Both the position numbers and the translations under genes were made by a program. From HGM05232 sp036661515 (GTDB lineage Bacteria; Bacteroidota; Bacteroidia; Bacteroidales; Muribaculaceae), in assembly GCA_036661515.1 (NCBI GenBank), contig JAVWYO010000023.1:1-27706 (forward strand): a stretch of DNA of 27,706 nt. The letters run 5' to 3'. Shown one piece after another: positions 8,095 to 15,507 of the stretch. Numbering within the stretch: position 1 is the first letter of the stretch; the number at the start of each line of letters is the position of its first letter. The notes under the pieces are model-generated. The model worked only from the letters and a program-made list of their open reading frames with translations. It was not told the DNA's origin and searched no databases.

Positions 8095-8190
8095 AAAGTT
8101 TGTTTGTGTGAGTGTGTTTTCAATAAGATTTAAGCATAATACAAATTTTTATATCTATTATTTTGTCAATTCGACATTATTTTATTTTTT

Positions 8191-8222
8191 TTTGGCGTTT
8201 GCTCATTTTTTGTATATCTTTA
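8191..8222 (+). promoter_or_regulatory. Bacteroidota-type promoter before the structured element
   Basis: TTTG at 8191-8194 is followed after 20 bases by TATCTTTA at 8215-8222, a seven-of-eight match to TAnnTTTG. It is in the gap with no coding gene downstream on this strand. A start near 8229 would give a transcript covering the hairpin element at 8269-8361. Confidence 0.5.
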
Positions 8223-8268
8223 ATTCTTAATAATTAAACCGCATAAACAAAATGTACGTTTAATCGAA

Positions 8269-8361
8269 AAATAAGAAAGCGTGGGCCCGATAACTTATTT
8301 AAGAAAGATTGGCTCTGGAAAAGACCTCGGTCGTAAATAAGCAACAGCCCACGCCTTATTT
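8269..8361 (+). ncRNA. Structured RNA candidate in the convergent gap
   Basis: A long nested stem can be drawn. AAATAAG (8269-8275) pairs with 8355-8361, GCGTGGGC (8279-8286) with 8347-8354, and CTTATTTA (8294-8301) with 8334-8341. GATTGG (8307-8312) pairs with TCGGTC (8327-8332), and TCT/AGA closes the loop GGAAA. Three G-U pairs in the upper helix exist only if the plus strand is transcribed, and a promoter lies upstream on that strand. On the minus strand the GC stem is followed by TTTCTTATTTTT, so the element could instead end transcripts coming from tatC. It does not match 4.5S SRP RNA, tmRNA or RNase P motifs that I know. A short 6S-like RNA is possible but unproven. No protein is encoded here. 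Confidence 0.45.
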
Positions 8362-8597
8362 CATTGCATAAGATTTGCAAAAAAAATAATCAGCGTAATT
8401 TTGTTGGCTTAAATTCTCGACCTAAAATTTTCCAGATTTCATCTTTCTGAAAATAAGCAAAACACTTTCATGTAAAAACGCATGTCTTAAAAAAAGACAA
8501 TGCAAATATACAAAAACATAATTATAAAGGGCATTATTTTAAACACTCTTTTTGATTCACAGTATTTCGTAAAGCAATTTTCAAAATAGCTTCAAAA
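8362..8597. other. Gene-free remainder of the 602-base gap
   Basis: AT-rich sequence with no credible reading frame. It holds a small inverted repeat (TGTCTT 8483-8488, AAGACA 8494-8499) and an exact minus-strand TATATTTG (plus-strand 8503-8510) without a clear -33 partner. If that box is active it would fire towards the structured element on the minus strand. Confidence 0.4.
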
Positions 8598-9455
8598 TTA
8601 TTTATCATCAAAGTTATTATACTTTGGCTCATATTCAACCAATTCTTCTTCAATAGGAGGTGCAGGCTTTACAAAGAATGCACTCATCTCAAATAAGGCA
8701 AATAACGGAATAAACACTATCATCAGAGTAAATGGGTCTCCAGTTGGTGTTATCACAGCCGCAAGTATTAGAAGGACAGCTATTGCATGACGACGATATT
8801 TTTTAAAGAAATCGCGATGTAACACCCCTATTGCCGACAATGCCCATGCAAGAAGTGGCAATTCAAAGATTATTCCCATCACAAATATCATCATAAGGAA
8901 GTTATCCATATAAGAATCAAGCGAAATTTGATTAGGAACCATTTCACTAACTTGATATTCAGCAAGAAATCTCAACGTTATAGGGAACACCACAAAATAG
9001 CCCACCGACACACCCAAAAAGAACATTAAATTGCCAAACAGGAATGCTCTTTTTATACCTCGTTGCTCCTTATTGTATAATGCTGGTTTTATAAACGACC
9101 ACAGCATATAAATAATTATAGGAAATGAAAACACAAATGCGAGCCAAAACGAAGTGGACATGTGAATAAAAAATTGTGATGCAAGCTGAATATTAATTAG
9201 CTCTACATGAAATCCTTCGGTCTTAAATTCTGGTAAATATGGTATAAAATTAGTTATATAATTAAAAAGACGATACAAAATAAAATCTCCTCGACAAGGT
9301 GCCAAAATCACAGCATCAAATATATCTTTCATTGAAAAAAAAAGAATACCAGCAATAGCTACAACTATCAATCCTATGCGTAATAATGTCTTACGCAAAG
9401 CATCAATATGCCCCCAAAAAGGCATCTCAACCAATTGTCCCTCTTTTTCGTCCAT
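8598..9455 (-). CDS. tatC: Twin-arginine translocase subunit TatC
   Basis: The 285-residue polytopic inner-membrane protein is the signal-recognising core of the Tat pathway for folded proteins. It shows the family features in order: a cytoplasmic N-terminus with PFWGHIDALRKTLLR (12-26), six hydrophobic segments, the loop SFIKPALYNKEQRG, FFLGVSVGYFVVFP, FGIIFELPLLAWAL-like sequence (MGIIFELPLLAWAL), and AVITPTGDPFTLM near the end. An insertion of about 35 residues (PCRGDFILY...TEGFHVE) after the first helix fits the longer Bacteroidetes form. The acidic tail (EEELVEYEP) is cytoplasmic. It follows tatA by 72 bases, forming a tatAC unit. No tatB-like gene is present. Confidence 0.95.
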   Translation of the reverse strand: MDEKEGQLVEMPFWGHIDALRKTLLRIGLIVVAIAGILFFSMKDIFDAVILAPCRGDFILYRLFNYITNFIPYLPEFKTEGFHVELINIQLASQFFIHMSTSFWLAFVFSFPIIIYMLWSFIKPALYNKEQRGIKRAFLFGNLMFFLGVSVGYFVVFPITLRFLAEYQVSEMVPNQISLDSYMDNFLMMIFVMGIIFELPLLAWALSAIGVLHRDFFKKYRRHAIAVLLILAAVITPTGDPFTLMIVFIPLFALFEMSAFFVKPAPPIEEELVEYEPKYNNFDDK

Positions 9456-9527
9456 AATTATTTTATATCCCTAATAATAAGAGATAGCCATACAACATGC
9501 GCAAAATTTATATTGTTGTGCGCAATG

Positions 9528-9761
9528 CTATTTTTTTTTATCCTCTTCTTTTTTAGTATCGTCGGACGCAGATGGTGTATTTATTTCATCTTGAATTTCA
9601 TTCATTCCACTCTTAAAGCTACGCACTCCTTTTCCAATACCTCGCATTAGCTCAGGAATTTTTTTACCCCCAAAAAGAAGTAAAATAACAAAAACTATAA
9701 TAATAACCTCGGGCGTACCAAGACTACCAAATAATAATAAAGTCGAATTAGAAACTAACAT
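9528..9761 (-). CDS. tatA: Twin-arginine translocase subunit TatA
   Basis: This is a 77-residue pore-forming component of the Tat system. An N-terminal membrane helix (PEVIIIVFVILLLF, about 17-30) is followed by the hinge GGKKIPELMRGIGKG and an amphipathic helix (VRSFKSGMNEIQDEI). A charged tail (SDDTKKEEDKKK) ends it. The phenylalanine-glycine hinge (FGGKKIPEL) is the hallmark of the family. TatC follows, so TatA and TatC probably form a minimal system in which TatA also serves the TatB role. Confidence 0.94.
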   Translation of the reverse strand: MLVSNSTLLLFGSLGTPEVIIIVFVILLLFGGKKIPELMRGIGKGVRSFKSGMNEIQDEINTPSASDDTKKEEDKKK

Positions 9762-9783
9762 ATATAATTAATTTTATTAAAAA

Positions 9784-9791
9784 CAAAGGTA
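9784..9791 (-). promoter_or_regulatory. -7 box of the tatAC operon
   Basis: Plus-strand CAAAGGTA reads TACCTTTG on the minus strand, identical to the -7 boxes of tRNA-Arg and fabD in this window. It is 23 bases upstream of the tatA start. At -33 there is only an A run on the plus strand (TTTT on the minus), a weak match. Confidence 0.5.
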
Positions 9792-9867
9792 ATGCAAAAG
9801 AATACAATATAAAAAAATTCATATTCATTTTTTACGAAAAATTCATCTCAAGAATTATTTTTTTTAT

Positions 9868-9875
9868 TAAATTTG
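9868..9875 (+). promoter_or_regulatory. Possible -7 box for the barrel/phosphoesterase pair
   Basis: TAAATTTG is an exact TAnnTTTG and ends 24 bases before the ATG at 9900. No convincing TTTG lies upstream. Confidence 0.35.
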
Positions 9876-9899
9876 TATCGTCTTATTTAACAATAGTAT

Positions 9900-10577
9900 A
9901 TGAAACTACTAATTACATTAATCATCACACTAATCGCGTTGATACCAGCTCACGCTGAAAAAAACGAAGTTTCTGGATATATCCAATTTGGTGATAACAT
10001 TGTGCAAGGATTCTACGCAGGCATTAATGGCTTTTATAAGCGACAGATGAGCTCTCGCTTCGATTTAACTGGTGGGTTATCTTTTTCTACCAAAAATCCA
10101 CAAGGATTTGGTGGAATAATGGCTGATGGAACATATCGCATTCCCGTAAACAGAGCTAACTTTCTAATCTCTAATAGATTGGTATATAATTACTATGGAG
10201 CTTTCAACATGAATGAATTTCTATATCGGTTGGCTGTTACATGGCAAACACGCTATGTGGAATTTACTTTAGGTAATAGCTTCTTGACATATTTCTCGCT
10301 CGGAAGTCATGTGTTTGAACCTATTACATGGAGCGTAGGATTTGCCGCACACTTAAAACCTCGCGAATGTAGCTGGAATATTGGGCTATACATTAAGAAT
10401 TTTGATGATTTTATATACGAAAATTATAATATTAATTTTGGATTTGATGGCAGATATAGAATCTTAAAAAATTGGGATATTTTTGGTATCCTTATGGTTC
10501 GTCCCGCTGGAAGTATGAACCAATTAGCAGTAAAATATGATACATCTTTTAAATTAGGAGTAAAATACAAATGGTAA
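9900..10577 (+). CDS. Putative outer-membrane beta-barrel protein
   Basis: This is a 225-residue exported protein. A cleavable signal peptide ends at AHA near residue 19. The rest alternates hydrophobic and polar residues with many aromatic pairs and turn glycines (for example FDLTGGLSFS, YVEFTLGNSFLTYFSLG and NINFGFDGRYRI). It ends in KLGVKYKW, an aromatic C-terminus of the type used by BamA-dependent barrels. About ten to twelve strands can be drawn. I recognise no named family. Its stop overlaps the start of the metallophosphoesterase lipoprotein by seven bases, so the two are probably translationally coupled and may act on one envelope substrate. Confidence 0.7.
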   Translation: MKLLITLIITLIALIPAHAEKNEVSGYIQFGDNIVQGFYAGINGFYKRQMSSRFDLTGGLSFSTKNPQGFGGIMADGTYRIPVNRANFLISNRLVYNYYGAFNMNEFLYRLAVTWQTRYVEFTLGNSFLTYFSLGSHVFEPITWSVGFAAHLKPRECSWNIGLYIKNFDDFIYENYNINFGFDGRYRILKNWDIFGILMVRPAGSMNQLAVKYDTSFKLGVKYKW

Positions 10578-11506
10578 AAAAAACTTATATATTAGCAATA
10601 GCATGCATTGCCACAACTTATTGTTTGTCAAGTTGTGATAAAGTGGATCCTACTGGGGTCTTAATTGGACACACAAGTGTTGATGACAGAGTGAAACAAT
10701 CCTATTATGTTTCTAAAAAAGACCGCTCTGATTTTGAAAGAGAATCAAAAAATGATGACTACTCTTTCTTGGTAGTTGCTGATAGCCATACGACCACTGA
10801 AACGCGACGACTAAAAGCTCTTTTTGAAATGACAATAAAGCCTGATGAAAACAACATGTTTTGTGCACATCTCGGCGACCTTGCTGAAACTCAACCCGAA
10901 TATTACGACAATGTGAAAAAACTTGTTGATAAATTTGAAGCAAAAGATCCTAATAAATTTGCTTTCTATCCTGTCGTAGGAAATCATGATGTTACACGTA
11001 ATGGATGGTCTTTATTCACTCAAATTTTTCAATCATCAACCTATGCAGTCGCTGTAAAACGTCCTGGATACATTGATTATGGAGAAGATGGTCCGCTTCA
11101 TAAAGATGATAAACAAGATTTATTCTTATTTTTTGACACAGCCAATGGAACCTTCGGCAAACGTCAATTAGAAGAAGTATTACCTGCTTTCATGGCTATA
11201 AGACAATACTTCCGCCATTGCTTTGTATTTACTCATGGTAATTTTTTTCGCCCACGCTCAAACGCATACTCAGCAAATTTTCCTCGTGAGGAACTATATT
11301 TTTTATTAAATGAGTTTTCTAAAAATAATATCACGACAGTATTCTGCGGACATATCCACAAACCCGATGACAGAGTATATGGTGGAGTAAGATACATTAC
11401 TCTTGATGCGCTAAGCGAACGCAATAATCCTTCAAAAGGACAAATTTTGAAAATAACTTGTAAAGGTGATGGCACAGTCGTATATGATAATATTTATGTA
11501 AAATAA
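10571..11506 (+). CDS. Metallophosphoesterase lipoprotein
   Basis: This 311-residue protein has a calcineurin-like phosphoesterase fold and is probably anchored at the outer membrane or periplasmic face. The lipobox LSSC gives lipid Cys22. The five metal-binding blocks are all present: VADSH with Asp71 and His73, GDL with Asp103, GNHD at 137-140, FTHGN with His222, and CGHIH with His261 and His263. These coordinate two metal ions in the family. A long segment between GNHD and FTHGN (about 80 residues) likely shapes the active site. The substrate could be a phosphodiester or phosphomonoester on an envelope molecule; nothing in the sequence decides this. It starts inside the last codons of the barrel gene and is followed by a terminator. 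Confidence 0.88.
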   Translation: MVKKTYILAIACIATTYCLSSCDKVDPTGVLIGHTSVDDRVKQSYYVSKKDRSDFERESKNDDYSFLVVADSHTTTETRRLKALFEMTIKPDENNMFCAHLGDLAETQPEYYDNVKKLVDKFEAKDPNKFAFYPVVGNHDVTRNGWSLFTQIFQSSTYAVAVKRPGYIDYGEDGPLHKDDKQDLFLFFDTANGTFGKRQLEEVLPAFMAIRQYFRHCFVFTHGNFFRPRSNAYSANFPREELYFLLNEFSKNNITTVFCGHIHKPDDRVYGGVRYITLDALSERNNPSKGQILKITCKGDGTVVYDNIYVK

Positions 11507-11526
11507 TATTTTGATCAAAATACATC

Positions 11527-11567
11527 ACAAACCCGAGTACTATTATATTATTCGGGTTTGTTCGTCT
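11527..11567 (+). terminator. Hairpin terminator after the phosphoesterase gene
   Basis: ACAAACCCGA (11527-11536) pairs exactly with TCGGGTTTGT (11552-11561), with a 15-base AT-rich loop. A mixed T-rich tail (TCGTCTT) follows. The hairpin starts 20 bases after the stop. Confidence 0.7.
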
Positions 11568-11631
11568 TATGCCTGTTATTCAGTACATTATATGCTTTAG
11601 AAAATCTATTACGGAAATTTTTCTTTAAATA

Positions 11632-11664
11632 TTTGCCTTTTAAAGCAAAGAATCATTACCTTTG
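11632..11664 (+). promoter_or_regulatory. Bacteroidota-type promoter of fabD
   Basis: TTTG (11632-11635) and TACCTTTG (11657-11664) are both exact consensus boxes, spaced by 21 bases. The predicted start near 11671 leaves a leader of about 32 bases. Confidence 0.75.
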
Positions 11665-11702
11665 TAACCATTTTTGAAATTATTTATTTAAAATACTCAC
11701 TT

Positions 11703-12581
11703 ATGAAAGCATTCGTATTCCCCGGACAGGGCGCACAATTCGTTGGAATGGGTAAAGACCTATATGACAATAATAAATTGGCTCATGAGATGTTCGAGAA
11801 AGCTAATGAAGTTTTAGGGTTTCGCATTACCGACATCATGTTTGAAGGTACTGAAGAAGAACTTCGCCAAACAAAAGTTACACAACCTGCTATATTTTTA
11901 CATTCAGTAATTTTAGCTAAAACACTTGGAGCAGAATTTGCACCCGACATGGTTGCTGGTCATTCTCTTGGCGAATTTTCGGCTCTCGTTGCTGCTGGCG
12001 CACTACCTTTTGAACAAGGACTTCAACTCGTATCTACACGCGCAAAAGCTATGCAAAAAGCATGCGAAATTACACCTTCGACAATGGCTGCTATTCTTGC
12101 TCTTCCTAACGAAAAAGTAGAAGAAATATGTGCAAGTATCGACGATGTTGTAGCTCCTGCAAACTATAATTGTCCTGGACAAATCGTAATATCAGGTACA
12201 GTTCCAGGTATTGAAGCTGCTTGCGCTAAAATGCTTGAGGCTGGCGCTCGCCGTGCATTAGTATTAAAAGTAGGTGGAGCATTCCACTCTCCTCTTATGG
12301 AACCAGCTCGCACAGAATTGGCTAAAGCAATCAACGACGCAAATTTTTCAGCTCCTTTATGTCCTGTTTATCAAAATGTTGATGCTAAGCCACACACATG
12401 TCCTGAAGAAATTAAAGCAAACCTTATTGCTCAACTCACTGCTCCAGTAAAATGGGCACAAATAGTTGATAACATGGTTGCCGATGGACTTACGGAAATT
12501 GTAGAATTAGGTCCTGGTGCTGTTCTTCAAGGTCTTGTAAAGAAAGCTCACGCCGAAGTAGCAACTTCAGGCAAACAATAA
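11703..12581 (+). CDS. fabD: Malonyl-CoA:ACP transacylase
   Basis: The 292-residue cytoplasmic enzyme loads malonyl from CoA onto acyl carrier protein for fatty-acid synthesis. The N-terminal FPGQGAQFVGMG (6-17) forms the oxyanion-hole region. The nucleophile Ser88 lies in GHSLGE, Arg113 matches the malonate-binding arginine, and His195 in GGAFHSPLM is the partner of the serine. PGQIVISG near 158-165 and ELGPGAVLQGL near the end are also typical. Length is usual for the family. It stands alone with its own promoter and a strong terminator; no other fab genes are adjacent. Confidence 0.97.
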   Translation: MKAFVFPGQGAQFVGMGKDLYDNNKLAHEMFEKANEVLGFRITDIMFEGTEEELRQTKVTQPAIFLHSVILAKTLGAEFAPDMVAGHSLGEFSALVAAGALPFEQGLQLVSTRAKAMQKACEITPSTMAAILALPNEKVEEICASIDDVVAPANYNCPGQIVISGTVPGIEAACAKMLEAGARRALVLKVGGAFHSPLMEPARTELAKAINDANFSAPLCPVYQNVDAKPHTCPEEIKANLIAQLTAPVKWAQIVDNMVADGLTEIVELGPGAVLQGLVKKAHAEVATSGKQ

Positions 12582-12635
12582 AAAGACAAATTCTTTATAA
12601 GCAATAACTATTGCAAATTGATTAAATGATAATAT

Positions 12636-12687
12636 GCTAAAGGAGGAAATCTCAATAATAAAGAATCCTCCTTTAGCTATTTTTTTG
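12636..12687 (+). terminator. Rho-independent terminator after fabD
   Basis: GCTAAAGGAGGA (12636-12647) and TCCTCCTTTAGC (12666-12677) form a perfect 12-bp stem with an 18-base loop, followed by TATTTTTTTG. It lies ten bases before the end of the convergent barrel gene, so it protects the two units from each other. Confidence 0.9.
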
Positions 12688-12696
12688 TGCAATATC

Positions 12697-13158
12697 TTAG
12701 AACTTATAATTTACGCCAAGACTAAATGCACATTGACTTACATCTTTTACAAACTGATATTTCACCTCAGCCGACATTCCTATTTTTTCAGTAAAATAGT
12801 ACTCAGCTCCAGCTCCAAGATTCGCGCCAAAGCGATTGAAACTACTAGCCCCACTCCAATGTGAGAAAACTAATCCAGCAAGCGGATATACATTAAATTG
12901 ATCTGCTACATTAAACACATAGTGAACATTAGCATTTACGTCCCACATATCAATACCTGCTTTTTTAAAATAGTAGTTAAATGATGGCTCTATACGTATT
13001 GCATCACTAATAAAGCATTGAACTTTTACACCAAGTCCCATTTGATTAAATTCTGTTGCATTACTAACATGTAAACCTAAGGCTACATTACCTTTTTGAG
13101 CAAAAGATGCACCAGCAAAGCCCAAAACACATACTGCTATACAAAGTAATTTCTTCAT
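12697..13158 (-). CDS. Small outer-membrane beta-barrel protein
   Basis: This is a 153-residue exported protein. The signal peptide is clear: basic MKK, a hydrophobic core and ASFAQ with cleavage near residue 20. About eight short beta strands follow (GNVALGLHVS, GLGVKVQCFI, IRIEPSFNYYF, VNANVHYVFN, FNVYPLAGLVF, FGANLGAGAEYYF, KIGMSAEVKYQF, CAFSLGVNYKF). The protein ends in Phe. This is the pattern of the small eight-stranded OmpX/OmpA-like barrels common in Bacteroidetes (OMP_b-brl type). It lies 34 bases after the YitT-like gene on the same strand and may be read from it. The role is unknown. Confidence 0.8.
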   Translation of the reverse strand: MKKLLCIAVCVLGFAGASFAQKGNVALGLHVSNATEFNQMGLGVKVQCFISDAIRIEPSFNYYFKKAGIDMWDVNANVHYVFNVADQFNVYPLAGLVFSHWSGASSFNRFGANLGAGAEYYFTEKIGMSAEVKYQFVKDVSQCAFSLGVNYKF

Positions 13159-13192
13159 ATCTATTTATATTTAGTAAATTAAAGTTCTCTAT

Positions 13193-14161
13193 TTATGATT
13201 GCACACTATTATTGTTATCCTTATCATCAACGGCAATTCCTTTACATATTACATCTGCCTCAGAATGTTGTCCTCGATTCACTGGACGCAACTTCACTTT
13301 CACATCATCAAATCCATTCCCATACACACCATTTACATGCGCTTGCGTTACAAATGCTTCTTTATCTATCGATTTAATTATACGAAAGATGGTCACCGAT
13401 TCTATCTTACGACACATCACAATCAATATCTTCACATCACATTTTGTGTACCACCCAGTTCCATGAAGTAGTGTACAACCCCTATGCGCCTCATTGTTTA
13501 TAGCATTAGCTATCTCGTCCCATTTTGTTGAAAAAATAGTAAATTGCACAGCTTGACGATTGGTATTGATAACTTGATCGGTTACAAAAGAGATTATAAA
13601 TAATATCACAAAGCCATACACTATTTTATCAACACTGTGAAATAGAAGATACGATGACGAAATTATTACCATATCGGTATAAAGGATTGTTCGTCCTACC
13701 GTCACATTGCTACGCTTCGACACCATTGCTGCTATAATATCAGTACCTCCAGAACTCCCATTATGCACAAATGCCATGCCAATACCCATGCCACACATAA
13801 AGGCACCTATAATTACATTCATAAATGCTTGCTGTTGCACAAGTGGTTCAGGAAATAATGGTTGCATTAGCCCTATTAATAGACTTATTACCGTAGAACC
13901 AAATACAGTTCTTATTACAAAGGTCTTACCTACCACTTTATATGCAAAGCACAATAATAATATATTTAAAGCATAATTTGAAATAGCCACTGGCACTCCA
14001 AACTTAAAATATATAAGAGATGCTACTCCTGTTAGGCCACCTATTACCACCTTTTCTGGTAAAATAAATGCCGTAAATCCAAATGCGTATAGTGTTAATC
14101 CTATCACTATCATCACATAATCCTTAGACGATGCCCACGTTTCTTTTCCGAGTCTTAGCAT
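13193..14161 (-). CDS. YitT-family membrane protein
   Basis: This is a 322-residue inner-membrane protein. The N-terminal two thirds contain about six hydrophobic helices with the family features LYAFGFTAFILPEKVVIGG (24-42), GVPVAISNYALNI (55-67), and GMGIGMAFVHNGSSGGTDI (123-141). The cytoplasmic C-terminal domain from about 205 (AVQFTIFSTKWDEI, GCTLLHGTGWYTK) is the DUF2179-type domain usually found with it. The family's biochemical role is not settled. A polar tail (DDKDNNNSVQS) ends it. The small barrel gene follows 34 bases later; I see no functional link beyond possible co-transcription. Confidence 0.88.
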   Translation of the reverse strand: MLRLGKETWASSKDYVMIVIGLTLYAFGFTAFILPEKVVIGGLTGVASLIYFKFGVPVAISNYALNILLLCFAYKVVGKTFVIRTVFGSTVISLLIGLMQPLFPEPLVQQQAFMNVIIGAFMCGMGIGMAFVHNGSSGGTDIIAAMVSKRSNVTVGRTILYTDMVIISSSYLLFHSVDKIVYGFVILFIISFVTDQVINTNRQAVQFTIFSTKWDEIANAINNEAHRGCTLLHGTGWYTKCDVKILIVMCRKIESVTIFRIIKSIDKEAFVTQAHVNGVYGNGFDDVKVKLRPVNRGQHSEADVICKGIAVDDKDNNNSVQS

Positions 14162-14313
14162 AAGATACTGTAATCCTTTTTAATTTGACTGCTAAGTTAA
14201 TTATTTGAAATGATAGTTCACGCCATTCCTTTAAATTATTTCAAAAAATTACAACTAAAAAAATATACGTCCGTTTTTTCTCATTTATTTATCAATTTTT
14301 CCACTCCCACACC

Positions 14314-14340
14314 TTTGTAAAAATATTTATTGTATCTTTA
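14314..14340 (+). promoter_or_regulatory. Possible promoter of the 14372 barrel gene
   Basis: TTTG at 14314-14317 and TATCTTTA at 14333-14340, the same -7 variant as at 8215. The spacing of 15 bases is shorter than usual, so the -33 assignment is doubtful. Confidence 0.35.
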
Positions 14341-14371
14341 CATTACAAAACTCATTAAACCAACATAACTT

Positions 14372-15139
14372 ATGAACGTACTTAAAGCCTCTAAATATTT
14401 TTTAATTGCATCTTTAATAACAATCGCAGGAACAGCTCAACTAAATGCAATAAACTTTTTAGATACATCTACTCCTGATAGCAGAATCTCATTAGGTATT
14501 AGAATTGGCGTTAATTCTTCTAATCAAGGTCTTAATCTCACTAAAATATATCCCGATGTGAAAAAAGGATACACCGAATGGAAAGCAGGATTTGATGTTG
14601 GTGCTGTTGTTGACCTAAATATAAATAATTTTTTCACTATTCAACCAGGCTTTTTCTTCCAAAATCGCAGTTATGATTACACTATTATAACTTCAAATTT
14701 CAATGCTGGAATGCTTGCTAACAAATTTGGACACACTCGCAACTATTCTTTCCAAATACCTATGCTCCTATCTTTTAGATTCAATCTAAGCAACGATTTT
14801 CGATGGCATCTCGACTTTGGTCCATACATTGCATTTGGGCTTGGGGGATACAACAAAATAGACAGCTACGCAACTAAAGTCACAGAAAATGCCAATGTTA
14901 TTGTTAACAAGCAATATGAACACGACTATTATACCGATAGCGATGGGACAATGATTGGCATGAGCAAATTTGATTGGGGATTTAAGATGGGCACAGCCTT
15001 CTCATTTCGCAACCACTACTATTTAGGCATCCATTATAATGCTGGTTGCAAAAATGTGGCTAATCCACACGCTAATTTCTTAGAAAAAGCATCTGCAAAA
15101 AATAAAAGTTGGTCAGTATCACTTGGATATGATTTTTAA
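14372..15139 (+). CDS. Outer-membrane beta-barrel protein, porin-like
   Basis: This is a 255-residue exported protein. The signal peptide ends near AQLNA (about residue 25). The segment RISLGIRIGVNSSN starts a barrel of roughly eight to ten strands, with FDVGAVVDLNINNFFTIQPGF, FQIPMLLSFRFNL and WHLDFGPYIAFGLGG, the pattern of the Bacteroidetes PorT-like OMP_b-brl_2 family. It ends SVSLGYDF with C-terminal Phe. The IQPGFFFQNRSYDY and FQIPMLLSF blocks are especially typical. The holin-like gene follows 11 bases later and is probably co-transcribed. The function is unknown. Confidence 0.8.
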   Translation: MNVLKASKYFLIASLITIAGTAQLNAINFLDTSTPDSRISLGIRIGVNSSNQGLNLTKIYPDVKKGYTEWKAGFDVGAVVDLNINNFFTIQPGFFFQNRSYDYTIITSNFNAGMLANKFGHTRNYSFQIPMLLSFRFNLSNDFRWHLDFGPYIAFGLGGYNKIDSYATKVTENANVIVNKQYEHDYYTDSDGTMIGMSKFDWGFKMGTAFSFRNHYYLGIHYNAGCKNVANPHANFLEKASAKNKSWSVSLGYDF

Positions 15140-15150
15140 TTAATAACAGC

Positions 15151-15507
15151 ATGGAATTTATTTTAAAAATATTACTTTCGGCAACAGCTGTATATTTATC
15201 TGCTCGCATTTTACCTGGCATTAAACTAAAAAGTTTTGGAACAGCAATATTAGTAGCATTAGTGCTCGGCATTCTTAATGCCGTAGTCTACCCTATTATA
15301 TCTCTACTAACACTACCTGCAACGATATTCACTATTGGATTATTCCTTTTTGTTATAAACAGTGTCATAATACTTATGTGCGGTGCAATGGTAAGAAATT
15401 TTGAGGTTCGTGGCTTTTGGTATGCAATGCTTTTCAGTATAGTCCTCTCAATTATCACAGGAATACTTCATCTAATGTTCATGCCTCAAGAAGCTACTAT
15501 TAGCTAA
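15151..15507 (+). CDS. Holin-like four-helix membrane protein (YvlD/PF04020 type)
   Basis: The 118-residue integral membrane protein has four hydrophobic helices (about 5-20, 30-52, 58-80 and 90-110). Signature residues are ARILPGIKLKSFGTAILVAL (18-37), LGILNAVVYPI (39-49) and LTLPATIFTIGLFLFVINS (53-71). This matches the group annotated as phage holin superfamily IV, although these are chromosomal genes in many bacteria and a lytic role is not expected. No other phage gene is near. Its stop codon overlaps the stop of the convergent CDF gene by two bases. Confidence 0.85.
   Translation: MEFILKILLSATAVYLSARILPGIKLKSFGTAILVALVLGILNAVVYPIISLLTLPATIFTIGLFLFVINSVIILMCGAMVRNFEVRGFWYAMLFSIVLSIITGILHLMFMPQEATIS

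Noticed and set aside
8269..8361. Assignment of the structured element to SRP RNA, tmRNA or RNase P RNA
   Set aside because: The conserved motifs of these RNAs are missing and the element is too short for tmRNA or RNase P.
12634..12864. 76-codon plus-strand frame after fabD
   Set aside because: It starts inside the fabD terminator hairpin and is antisense to the barrel gene.
15151..15507. Prophage remnant suggested by the holin-like gene
   Set aside because: No other phage gene, integrase or attachment-site repeat is near, and this family is common as chromosomal membrane proteins.
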